A stretch of 64,000 bases of DNA from Akkermansiaceae bacterium. GTDB taxonomy: Bacteria; Verrucomicrobiota; Verrucomicrobiia; Verrucomicrobiales; Akkermansiaceae. The DNA lies in contig CAJIZY010000006.1 of the NCBI GenBank assembly GCA_905181965.1, positions 36,390 to 100,389 of the forward strand, given 5' to 3'. The notes beneath the pieces were generated by a model. The model did not search any database. It saw nothing but the letters and a program-made list of their open reading frames with translations, and was not told the origin of the DNA. A program made the translations under genes and the position numbers. Of the stretch, positions 26,737-35,819 are shown in pieces; within the stretch, counting starts at the first letter, position 1, and each line of letters opens with the position of its first letter.

Positions 26737-28147
26737 TTATTTAATCGTGCCAGCTTTGGGTTGCCCAGCGAGTGGAGTGTGCGCTTCATCGATGATAGCG
26801 ACCATTTCCTTGACGATTTCCGGTTGGTCTTTTGCCAGGTCTTTCTTCTCGAAGGGGTCATCTGTAAGATTATAAATTTCAAGCGGAGACATGCCTCCGC
26901 TCTTCTTGGCTTGGCGGTAGGCTTTCCAATTTCCTTTGCGAACCGCTTGGGAAAAGATGGTTTGGTTGTCACCTTTGCAGAACTCGAAGTAGAGAAAGTC
27001 GTGTTTCTTTTGTTTCTTCCCCTTTAGAAGAGGAAGGAAGGAAATGCCATCGATGTTTTGGGGGATTGGTTGTTTGGTGAGTTCGGCCATTGTGGGAAGG
27101 ATATCCCAGAAGGCACTAATATGATCGGTGGTGTGACCGGGATCGATGATCGCGGGCCAACGGACGAGCATAGGAGTGCGAATGCCGCCTTCATGCATAT
27201 CTCGTTTCATGCCACGAAGTGATCCAGTGGAATTCCAGAAGCGAGGATCGTGTCCACCTTCGCGGTGGGCACCGTTGTCGGAAGCGAAGATGATGAGGGT
27301 GTTATCGGCAATTTCATAGTGATCGAGGAGCGCTAGGATATCACCAATTTGGTTGTCGAGGTTCTCGATCATGGCTCCAAATCCTGCAATGGGATTAACC
27401 ACCTCAGGAACTGTTTCGATACCGTCACCACCGTGGACCCGGTATTTCCCAATAATCTTATCAAACTGCGGGTATTTCTTACGCCACTTAGAATGGAGTT
27501 CTTTGGGCGCATGCATGGCAGCGTGGGGAACGGCTGTTGGGATGTAGCAAAAGAAAGGTTTTTTGCTTTTTGCATTCGATTCAATGAACTGCATGGCGTG
27601 GTTCATGATGATGTCGTGGACGTATTTCCCCTTTTTGAGCGGCTTCTCTTTCCCGTTGTGAACGTAAGTAGTGGGGTAGTAGGTGTGAGCAATCGTCTGA
27701 CTTTTCCAGCCCACGAATTCATCGAAACCGTGGGTGAGGGGATTGGCGTTTCCTTCGACATGGGTATGTCCGAGTCCCCACTTTCCATAGGCGCCGGTAG
27801 TGTAGCCGGCGGCTTTAAAGATTTCGGGAAGGACGGTCAGTTTTGGGTCAAGAGGCGCGACTTTGTTTTCAGTGACATTGCCGCGGAGGTAAACCGTTCC
27901 GGGCTGCTGGCCTGTCATGAGAACCGCGCGAGAAGGGCTGCAGACAGTATTGCCGGAATAATGGGCCGTGAACTTTAGACCTTCGGTGCCAATCCTATCA
28001 ATATTAGGGGTCTTGAATTTCGTTCTGTCCGTAGATTGATAGGTCACCCAAGCCAAGGTCATCGGCGAGGATATAGATCACGTTCGGCTTATCTAGCGCC
28101 TTTGAAAAAGCGGATGAAAGTAGGATCAAAAGAAAAACTCTCTTCAT
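26737..28147 (-). CDS. Type I sulfatase (Cys type), apparent frameshift near the N-terminus
   Basis: The real start is ATG 28147: a signal (RVFLLILLSSAFSKA) and KPNVIYILADDLGLGDLS, the metal-binding sulfatase N-terminus, precede the part in the other frame beginning KFKTPNIDRI. The frame changes at about 28015-28025 in a GAAA run. The body has the maturation motif CSPSR (Cys converted to formylglycine), GYTTGAYGKWGLG, and SDNGAHREGGHDPRFW. It is an arylsulfatase/polysaccharide sulfatase of about 470 residues, likely periplasmic or secreted. Ends with LYNLT-type DDPFEKKDLA, the usual C-terminal sulfatase element. No maturation enzyme is visible nearby except the SUMF1-like lipoprotein at 35820, which lacks the catalytic Cys. 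Confidence 0.88.
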
Positions 28148-28305
28148 GAAGAGGAGCTTTTCTAATGAGAGGCCCTTCGTCGAGTTATTCCTTGGTCTTA
28201 GCGAGTGAGATGATTTGAAATTATCCCATACGAAATGCTTCGCAAAATTTTCGCAAATCTTTCGGTCAGACTGCTGGCGGTTCTGGGGTTTGATTTCAAT
28301 GCTCT

Positions 28306-29702
28306 TTAAGTCCCGCAGAAAGTATTACAGACAATCTCCTCTGGTGTTGGAGGCTGTTGCAGTTTTTCGAAGCCTTCCTGTTCGTTGTAGGGATTTCGAA
28401 GCGCTTTATTTAGCTCATAGAAAGGAGCGAAGTTGTCTTGATTGGCGGCTTCGATCACTTTTTCGATCTGATGGTTACGCGGAATATAAGCTGGATTCAC
28501 GACCTTCATGAGGGAGGTTTCTGGTATTCCTGCAACATTCCATCTTGCCAGCCAATCTTGGGCTGGTTTTTTGTCTTCAAAATTTAAGAGGAAGGAATCG
28601 GGGCCGTTGCTAAGGCTGCGAAAGGTGAGAGTGAAGTCGGTTTTCTGCGAAGCCATGAGGTCAAGCAGGGCCTGAATGAGTTCGGGATCGTGGTTTTGGG
28701 GAAGTCCGATCTTGTTTGAGAAGATTTTAATGTGAGCTTCATCAAAAAGGTTGGGAAAATTTTCCAGTTCACCTTTTGCCATTTGGACTGCTTTTTCCTG
28801 ATCCTCATTAAAGAGTGGGAGGAGGGCTTCGGCGAAGCGGGTTAAATTCCACTGGGCGATACCGGGTTGGTTCGAATAAGCGTAGCGACCATTTTGGTCG
28901 ATGTAGCTAAATTTTTGTGTGGGATGAAAATCGTCCATGAAGGCGCAGGGGCCGTAGTCGATGGTCTCGCCGGATAGGCTCATGTTGTCGGTATTCATAA
29001 CTCCATGAATGAAACCGAGTCCCATCCACTGAGCGACAAGTTGGGCTTGTTTACGGATGACATCTTGGAAGAGTTCGAAGGCGGTCGATGCTTGAAGATT
29101 GTGGCGCTGGATGGCATACTCTACGAGCGTTTTGAGGCTTTCGGTATCGTCTCGGGCGGCAAAATATTGCGCGGTTCCGATTCGAAGGTGGGAGCTTGCA
29201 ACTCTGGTGAGAATCCCCCCTTTTTCAGGCTGTTCACGCAGGACTAATTCTCCGCTCATAACTGCGGCGACTGCGGGGTTGTGGGAATGCCCAACGCATG
29301 CATCGCTTCCGAGACGAGATATTCTCGGAGGACAGGTCCAAGAGCGGACCGGCCATCGCCACGACGGGAAAAAGAGGTGGGGCCAGAACCTTTCAGCTGA
29401 ATATCTTTCCCCCCGATTTCTCCCATCAGAATGGCTCGGCCGTCACCGAGTTGCGGAGAGAATCCTCCGAATTGGTGACCGGCATAAGCCATGGCAAGAG
29501 GTTCGGCTCCTTCAGGAATCGAGTTCCCAGACAGAAAGGCCAGTCCTTTGTCACTCCTGAGACTAGCGTTTTCAATTCCAAGTTCTTCTGCTAGCCCATC
29601 ATTCACCGCGATGATGGAAGGTTGAATGACCGGAGTGGGTTCGTTTTTTTTGAAGAAGCTCTCGGGTAGCCTGGCAAAGGTGTTTTGGAAGTTGAGCTTC
29701 AT
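28306..29702 (-). CDS. selO: SelO/YdiU pseudokinase AMPylase, apparent frameshift
   Basis: Two segments in different frames together make one SelO protein. The N-terminal 148 residues contain [19 protein letters not shown] and [18 protein letters not shown]; the C-terminal part contains [26 protein letters not shown]-like regions, [19 protein letters not shown] and the C-terminal CNTFCGT. The frame changes at about 29265-29280, where GIPTT should continue into AVAAV(M)SGELV. SelO transfers AMP to protein Ser/Thr/Tyr and is linked to redox stress. In animals it carries a C-terminal Sec; here the terminal positions are Cys (TGT, TGC) and the gene ends in TAA, so it is not a selenoprotein. Confidence 0.88.
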
Positions 29703-29844
29703 TGGAGTGATTCTATCCTAGAATGATTGAACCGCGATCTCTGAAACACACGGCTTTTTTGTGAACGACTCATGGTCCTGTGTTTGAGTGGGTTTATATT
29801 TTTGCGGAGTCTTTCAGATGCCATCGCTACCGTGAACTCTCGTA

Positions 29845-31392
29845 TTAGTCTTTGGTTTGAACTGAACCCCACCAGGTCTTATTGGGTTGGTAGCCAGGCT
29901 TTAGGAAATTGGCGTGCTGCTTTTCAAGCTGAGCCTTCTTTTTGGTGCGAAATATCTTAATTTGCTGAACTTTTTTTTCCGCGTCGAAGCGAGGGTCACG
30001 TTTGGGGATTTTAGCTCCGACTTCGGTGAGGTGAGCGGTGAGCTCTGCGCTGAAAGCTTTTTGACGAGGTCCGGGTGTATTGCAGCGAGGTCATTGGCTT
30101 CGCTGATGTCTTCCTTGACGTTGTAGAGTTCCTCATGGCCGTCTTCGTAGTAGCGAATGAGCTTGTGGTCGCCCTCGCGAATAATGCTAGACGGTTCGCC
30201 GCCTTGGTTGCCGTAGTGCGGGTAGTGCCAATAGAGAAGGCGTTCCGAACATTCTCCTCTGAGTGCGGGGACAAGCGAGATGCCATCGATGTGGTGAGCG
30301 GGGAGCTGTTCGAGTCCAGCGAGTTCAAGGAGAGTGGGGTAGAAGTCAGTTCCGGTTGCAAACTGGCTGGAGGTCGAACCGGGTTTGGTGACGCCGGGGG
30401 CTACGATGTAGTAAGGCTGACGGATGCCGCCTTCCCATTGACGGCCTTTTCCGCCGCGCAGGGGGAGGCAGGCGGTGGCAAAGGCGTCGCCCGAGGAAAC
30501 GCCGCCGTTGTCGGAGGTGAAAATTACAATGGTGTTTTTATCGAGGCCGAGTTCTTTCGAGGTGACGAGGTGACGAGGCCGACGGCGTTGTCCATAGATT
30601 CCATCATGCCGCCATAGATCGGGCAGTCTTGCACCTGACGGACAGGAAGCGTGCGATCGTTTTTGAAACGTTCCTTGGCGAGTCCCGTTAAGCAGCTGGC
30701 CTTCTTGCGATACTTCTCCCAGAGGGCGGGTGAGGTTTGGATGGGGCCGTGTACGGAGTAGAAGGACAGGAAGGCGAAAAAGGGCTTGTTGGGGTCCTGC
30801 TTGATGAAGTTGACCGTTTCCCGTGGCAAGGCGGGTGGGAAGGGCCTCGCCGTTGGGTCCGTCATTGAGTTTGGGGTTGTTGAAGGGAGCAAAATAGCCG
30901 CCGCGTGGTGATCCCGAGTAATACCCTCCTTTGTTCACTTCGAATCCGTGGTCTTCGGGGCCGGATCCTTCGCCGCCGATATGCCATTTTCCGGCAAAGA
31001 AAGTGCGATAACCACCCGACTTCAGCGCTTCTGAAACGGTCGTGATTTTTGCAGGAAGTCGTGATCCAGTTTTCGGGCGGGAGGACTTTGTCGTTGCGCT
31101 TCCATTTCATCCCGGTGGCGGCGCCAATCCAGTCGGTGATGCCAATTCGGGCAGGGTATTGGCCACTCATAATGGAGGCACGAGAGGGGGAGCAGACTTG
31201 GCAGGTCGAGTAGCCATTGGTAAAGCGCATGCCGCTCTGGGCAATAGAGTCAATATGAGGCGTCTCATAGAAGGCAGAGCCTTCGCAGGAGAGGTCCTTG
31301 ATCCCTAGGTCATCCGCGAGGATGAAAAGGATGTTGGGTTTTTCTGCCGCAAGGAGGGGCAGAGCAAAAAAGACTGAAAGTAAATTCCGCAT
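29845..31392 (-). pseudogene. Type I sulfatase with at least four apparent frameshifts
   Basis: The N-terminus has a signal and [17 protein letters not shown], then [11 protein letters not shown] (Cys type). Continuing in successive frames: a segment with [19 protein letters not shown]; one with RETVNFIKQDPNKPFFAFLSF and MESMDNAVGLV; one with KNTIVIFTSDNGG, WEGGIRQPYYIVAPG and HIDGISLVPALRG; and a last one ending SVQTKD at TAA 29845-29847. Frame changes fall near 31050 (AAAAA), 30820-30832, 30559-30578 and 30055-30062. The third coincides with an 8-bp tandem duplication, which looks like a true slippage mutation. All segments together cover a complete sulfatase of about 510 residues, so decay, if real, is recent. 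Confidence 0.75.
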
Positions 31393-31551
31393 AAGCTGAA
31401 GGTTGTCGGAGCCGCGTGTCAGAGCAAGGTCAAATCAATCTCTACGATTAGAAGACTAATCCCCCAGCAATGTAGGATCTAACCCAATAGTTGTGATTGA
31501 TTTGCTCAATCGTAATGCCGCGTGGTAGGTTATTCGACTTTTCTCGTGGAA

Positions 31552-32835
31552 TCATTTTTTCTCGATCCGATAAACGTGCGATTTGGTGCGCAGGTAAATG
31601 GCTTTTTCATTGAGAGCCGGCGAGGCCATACAGCCGTCGTCGAGTTGATTGGTCGCAACGATTTCCAGTTCTGGGCCGGGTTTAACGACGAAGGTTTTTC
31701 CTTTCTCGTCAGCGAAGTAGAGGTGCTTGTCAGCATAAACTCCGGAAGCTGAGAATGCGGTTTTCAGAGCTATGTATTTTTCAATTTGTCCTTTCTTAGA
31801 GTTGAGGACGCTGAGGATGCCGGATTCGGAGGTGAAGTAGGCATCGCTACCGATAACTACGGGTGAGCAGCGACCAGGAATACGTTTGAAGATGTCCCAT
31901 TCGATATGGCTTTTGGTAATGTCACCTTGAGTCTTGGCATCTAATCTGACTCCGAGGAGGTGAGGTTTACCGAGCCCGGTGTTGATGAGTGCCATATCGT
32001 TGCCGACAAAGACGGGAGCAGCAGCATTGGAAAAGCCTTTATTGAGGATCTTCCAGAGCTCTTTACCGGTATCGGCATCGTATGAGTAGCAGGCCTTTGC
32101 CCCAGGCGAGACGAGCTGCCTAACTCCGTTCAGGGTGACGAAGTTTGGAGTGGAGTAAGCTTTGCGAAAATCTCCACCGCCTCGAATCTTGCCATCTGCT
32201 TCCACGTCGCCGAAGTCGGTATTACGCTCGGTTCTCCACACCTTCTTCCCGGTCTTTCGGTCGAGTGCAATCAGATATTGCACGTCAACCCCGTCCATCG
32301 TGAGGATGATCAGATTTTTGTGGAGAACGACGGATGAGCCGGGACCGCGAAAGTGCTGACAGGGAAGATCGCGGCGTTCCCAGACTGCTTTGCCAGTTTT
32401 TCGATCTAGGGCGGTGGTGCCGTAGCTGCCGAAGTGGATGTAAACATGTTCTGAATCGATAGCAGGTGAGCAGGATCCATAGCCATTAATGTGGTTGCTG
32501 AGCGGCTCCGGGGCCTCGTTTTCAAAGAGGAGGATGTCGTGAACTTTCTTGCCCGTAGTCTTATCAAGGCAGACCGCATACATCTTTTTGCCATCAGGAG
32601 TCGCGTTGGTGACCCAGACTTCGTTGTCCATGACGACGGGAGTGGACCAGGCCCGGCCAGTGACTGGGGTTTTCCAAACGATATTCTTGCCCTCGCTCCA
32701 CTCGATGGGGAATCCATGAATCTTTCCGTCTGCAGCTGGTGGATAGTGGCCATCGTTGGTGGGGCCACGGAAAGCGGGCCATTCAGCTTGGCTGGGAACG
32801 ACTAGACAGAAAAAAAGAAGGGCTCGGACGAACAT
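31552..32835 (-). CDS. PQQ-like beta-propeller repeat protein
   Basis: This is a 427-residue secreted protein (signal RALLFFCLVVPSQA, then EWPAFRGPTNDG, the typical start of this PVC group). Repeats with ALDRKTGKAVWERR, ALDRKTGKKVWRTE and SYDADTGKELWKIL are PQQ_2 blades with the W-docking motif. There is no dehydrogenase active site that I can see. Such propellers act as structural or binding modules; they are often encoded near sulfatases in PVC genomes. It lies 160 bp upstream (coding sense) of the frameshifted sulfatase. Confidence 0.85.
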   Translation of the reverse strand: MFVRALLFFCLVVPSQAEWPAFRGPTNDGHYPPAADGKIHGFPIEWSEGKNIVWKTPVTGRAWSTPVVMDNEVWVTNATPDGKKMYAVCLDKTTGKKVHDILLFENEAPEPLSNHINGYGSCSPAIDSEHVYIHFGSYGTTALDRKTGKAVWERRDLPCQHFRGPGSSVVLHKNLIILTMDGVDVQYLIALDRKTGKKVWRTERNTDFGDVEADGKIRGGGDFRKAYSTPNFVTLNGVRQLVSPGAKACYSYDADTGKELWKILNKGFSNAAAPVFVGNDMALINTGLGKPHLLGVRLDAKTQGDITKSHIEWDIFKRIPGRCSPVVIGSDAYFTSESGILSVLNSKKGQIEKYIALKTAFSASGVYADKHLYFADEKGKTFVVKPGPELEIVATNQLDDGCMASPALNEKAIYLRTKSHVYRIEKK

Positions 32836-32950
32836 GAGTCCTAGTCTGTCATCTGGGGGTCGGGCATCAAGGGGGAAGTTATAAGAGGTGCAGGGAAAGA
32901 GGCCTTCTTGAGGCTTGGAATGGGAGGATACATTTTCTACCGTTCTCTTT

Positions 32951-33631
32951 ATGAAAGCTTTTGCCTTCCTGCTGTTGACTCTTCCGCTTGCTGCCGATCA
33001 TCATCAATCCAACGAACTGACCGCTGCCGAAAAAAAGGCCGGTTGGACTTTGTTGTTTGATGGGAAATCGACGGAGCACTTCCGAAACTATAAAAAGGAG
33101 AGCGTTTCCCCGAAGTGGGAAGTGAAGGACGGGGTGCTCACTCTGACCGGAAAGGGTGGCGGCGACATCATCACGAAGACGGAATATGATTCCTTCGAGT
33201 TCACGGTGGATTACCGGATTTCCAAAGGTGGGAATTCTGGTCTCATGTTTCATGTCAAGGAAACGGAGGCGACGCCATGGCGCACCGGCCCCGAGATTCA
33301 GATCCAAGACAATATCGATGGACATGATGCTCAAAAAGCAGGCTGGCTTTATCAACTTTACCGTCCGGTAAAGGGCGTTGACGCAACCAAGCCTGCCGGC
33401 GAATGGAATACCTTGAAGATCCTCATCACGCCGAAGAAGTGCGTCCAGTGGATGAACGGAACGAAGTATGTCGAGTATGTCAAAGGGTCCGAGGACTGGG
33501 ATAAGCGCGTGGCGGCTTCGATTTTTAGAAAATTTAAGAATTTCGGGAAGGCAACGGAAGGCCACCTTTGTCTTCAAGATCACGGGAACGTTGTGTCCTT
33601 CCGGAATATTAAAATTCGGGAAGTGAAATAG
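32951..33631 (+). CDS. DUF1080 (3-keto-disaccharide hydrolase-like) protein
   Basis: This is a 226-residue secreted protein; ATG 32951 gives a signal KAFAFLLLTLPLAADHH, whereas the upstream frame adds unrelated residues. Domain features: AGWTLLFDGKSTEHFRNY, WEVKDGVLTLTG, FEFTVDYRISKGGNSGLMFHV, EIQIQDN and a terminal LQDHGNVVSFRNIKIREV, all standard DUF1080. It is divergent from the PQQ-like gene and just 25 bp from the SASA gene, so these two are probably co-transcribed. Confidence 0.9.
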   Translation: MKAFAFLLLTLPLAADHHQSNELTAAEKKAGWTLLFDGKSTEHFRNYKKESVSPKWEVKDGVLTLTGKGGGDIITKTEYDSFEFTVDYRISKGGNSGLMFHVKETEATPWRTGPEIQIQDNIDGHDAQKAGWLYQLYRPVKGVDATKPAGEWNTLKILITPKKCVQWMNGTKYVEYVKGSEDWDKRVAASIFRKFKNFGKATEGHLCLQDHGNVVSFRNIKIREVK

Positions 33632-33656
33632 GCTTAGGCTCTTTATTATAGGCTTT

Positions 33657-34364
33657 ATGAAGCAATTGTTTTTCTTTCTTTGGCTAACGTCCTTTGGTTA
33701 CGCGGGCGATGTGCATCTCTTTATTCTTTCCGGTCAGTCAAATATGGCGGGGTTGAAGCCGGAGAATACTTTTTTACCGGAGCTTAAAAAGCTGCTGCCC
33801 GATGATGAGATCCAGCACGTTAAGTTTGCGAAGGGAGGTCAGCCGATACGGAAGTGGGTCAAAAACTTCGATGAAATTTCGGCCAAAAGTCATTTGTCGC
33901 CGAGGAAAGATCCGGGGGCCTTTTATGATCAAACTTTGAAGGTAGCTCGTGCCAGCATTGCGGCTAATAAACCGAAGACGATCACTTTCCTTTGGATGCA
34001 GGGAGAGCGTGATGCCAAGGAAAGGCTTTCGGCTGCTTACGAGGAAAGTATGAACACCCTAATTGCGAACCTGCGCAAGGATCTCGATGCGTCCGAGATG
34101 AATTTCGTGATTGGCCGGCTCAGTGATTTTTCAACCACCGAGCATTGGGAAGCTGTGAGAGCTGCCCAGGTAAAGGTTGCCAAGGACGATTCTCGTGGAT
34201 CGTGGGTTGATACCGATGACACAAACAACAAGGTGAAGAACGGGAAGGCCCACAACGACCTTCATTACACCAAGGAAGGCTATGATCTCTTCGGCCAGCG
34301 TCTCGCGCGTCAGGCGGTGCTGTTAATTAAAGGGGAAGAGCCTGACTCGAAAGGACAGCCTTGA
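33657..34364 (+). CDS. SASA-domain (sialate O-acetylesterase-like) hydrolase
   Basis: This is a 235-residue secreted SGNH hydrolase with a signal (QLFFFLWLTSFGYAG), block I FILSGQSNMAGL, FLWMQGERDA (block III-like) and a C-terminal DLHYTKEGYDLFG giving the catalytic Asp-His pair. The likely role is removal of O-acetyl groups from polysaccharides. It is co-oriented with the DUF1080 gene 25 bp upstream. The downstream interval contains a FabZ remnant on the other strand. Confidence 0.88.
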   Translation: MKQLFFFLWLTSFGYAGDVHLFILSGQSNMAGLKPENTFLPELKKLLPDDEIQHVKFAKGGQPIRKWVKNFDEISAKSHLSPRKDPGAFYDQTLKVARASIAANKPKTITFLWMQGERDAKERLSAAYEESMNTLIANLRKDLDASEMNFVIGRLSDFSTTEHWEAVRAAQVKVAKDDSRGSWVDTDDTNNKVKNGKAHNDLHYTKEGYDLFGQRLARQAVLLIKGEEPDSKGQP

Positions 34365-34366
34365 GG

Positions 34367-34489
34367 TTCTTTGTTGACAGAGCAAGTGGCGATGGCCTGA
34401 CCGATGTTGCGCCGCATCTTGGTGATTTCGGCGTCGATAAATAAGGTGTCACCGGGGACAACCGGCTTGCGGAACTTAACGTTGTTGGC
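34367..34489 (-). pseudogene. Remnant of FabZ (3-hydroxyacyl-ACP dehydratase), C-terminal fragment
   Basis: These 41 codons read like the second half of a FabZ hotdog domain: NNVKFRKPVVPGDTL, then FIDAEITKMRRNIGQAIAT and CSVNKE. E. coli FabZ has the equivalent ARFKRPVVPGDQM. The catalytic His/Glu region is absent and similarity stops abruptly on both sides, at the end of a sulfatase (overlap 34476-34489 in another frame) and at the SASA gene stop. I read it as a gene fragment left by recombination, not a functional gene. In Verrucomicrobia such a domain may be part of an LpxC-FabZ fusion. Confidence 0.65.
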
Positions 34490-35765
34490 GCTCAGGGTCA
34501 GAGTCGAGGTCGAAGAGCATGACTTGCCCGCCGCTTGCGGGTTGGTTTTTGCGGCGACGATTTTTTTTAATGAGGACCTTGTATTTACCTTGGCGAAGGC
34601 CTTCGAGATCGCCGCGCGAGGTGTAGTAAATAAATTCGTTGCGGGGGCTTTTGGTGCCACCGGCAAGAAGGTTTGAGATGTCGAGGCCATCGATTTTATT
34701 TTCTTTCGGGAGGGGAGCTTCAGTGAGGGATGCGATGGTGGGAAGAAGATCGATTGTGCCGCAGAGTTCATCGCAAGTGGTGCCAGCTGGAATGCGGCCG
34801 GGAGCCCACATGACACAAGGCACGCGTTGGCCGCCTTCAAAAGTGGTGCCTTTGCCCTCGCGGAGAGGACCGGCCGATCCACCGTGGTGTTTGAACTGAA
34901 GCCACGGGCCATTGTCGGTTGTGAAGATCAGGTAGGTGTTTTGGGCGAGCTTGAGTTCGCGAAGAAGGTTTGCAATACGGCCGACTTCAGAGTCGATGTG
35001 CTCAATAACATTAGTGTATGCGTTGAGCGGATTTGGGTCGCGGATTTCATCTGGCACGTAGAGCGGGATGTGCGGCATCGAGTGGGGCAGATAAAGGAAG
35101 AACGGTTTGTCCTTATTGCTTTTGATGAACTCGATCGACTTGTTGGTATATCGCCGGGTGACGGTCCGTTGATCGACTGGCACTTCGAGGATTTTGTCGT
35201 TCTCCATTAAAGGGGTTTTCCATTTAGTGAGGGTAGACTCGGGGTCTTTCCAAAGGGCATCCATTCCGGACCAACCACCTTTAGGTTTCCCCTTGTTATC
35301 GGGGTGATTCATGTCGTTTGAGTAGGGGATGCCGAGATAGGTGTCGAAGCCATTACTCTGCGGGAGAGTTTCAGGGTGGTGCCCAAGGTGCCACTTTCCG
35401 AAGCAGGCGGTGGCGTATCCCTGATCTTTCAGGTGATCAGCAATAGTATGTTCTTTGGGGTTGAGGCCTTTTTGAGAAGAGGGAAAGAGGACGTGCTGGT
35501 GCATGCTGACCCGTTTTGGATAGCAGCCGGTGAGAAGGGCAGCGCGTGAGGGGGAACAGACAGGGGAAGCGACCATAAAGTTTGTAAATTTGCGGCCTTC
35601 TTTCGCGAGGCGGTCGATGTTGGGTGTTTTGATTTTGGTGGAGCCAAAGCAGCCGAGATCTCCGTAACCTTGATCATCAGTGAAGATAATTATGAAGTTG
35701 GGCTTTTTTGCAGCGCTTGCGAAGAGACAGTTGAGGGCGAAGGTTAGAAGAAAGAAGATTTTCAT
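34476..35765 (-). CDS. Type I sulfatase (Cys type), probably truncated at the C-terminus
   Basis: This is a 429-residue protein with a signal (FFLLTFALNCLFASAAKK). Sulfatase motifs: PNFIIIFTDDQGYGDLG (metal site), CSPSRAALLTG (formylglycine Cys), ACFGKWHLGHH and FTTDNGPWLQ. The last element LFDLDSDPE normally continues for some 20-40 residues (ND-L-a pattern); here it stops after five residues at TAA, exactly where a FabZ remnant begins in another frame. The catalytic core is complete, so activity may be kept. An SUMF1-domain lipoprotein is encoded 55 bp upstream on the same strand. Confidence 0.9.
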   Translation of the reverse strand: MKIFFLLTFALNCLFASAAKKPNFIIIFTDDQGYGDLGCFGSTKIKTPNIDRLAKEGRKFTNFMVASPVCSPSRAALLTGCYPKRVSMHQHVLFPSSQKGLNPKEHTIADHLKDQGYATACFGKWHLGHHPETLPQSNGFDTYLGIPYSNDMNHPDNKGKPKGGWSGMDALWKDPESTLTKWKTPLMENDKILEVPVDQRTVTRRYTNKSIEFIKSNKDKPFFLYLPHSMPHIPLYVPDEIRDPNPLNAYTNVIEHIDSEVGRIANLLRELKLAQNTYLIFTTDNGPWLQFKHHGGSAGPLREGKGTTFEGGQRVPCVMWAPGRIPAGTTCDELCGTIDLLPTIASLTEAPLPKENKIDGLDISNLLAGGTKSPRNEFIYYTSRGDLEGLRQGKYKVLIKKNRRRKNQPASGGQVMLFDLDSDPERQQR

Positions 35766-35819
35766 TTGGGGTTTGGTTATGGAGTTTTTGGAGGGTAAAG
35801 AAAAGGATGTTGAAGGGGC

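Noticed and set aside
28306..29702. SelO as a third selenoprotein
   Set aside because: The C-terminal positions that carry Sec in animals are Cys codons here and the gene ends in TAA. The interruption at about 29272 is a frame change, not an in-frame TGA.
34310..34912. A 200-codon minus-strand gene covering the sulfatase 3' end
   Set aside because: Only the FabZ-like 41 codons are meaningful; the rest is the sulfatase read in the wrong frame.
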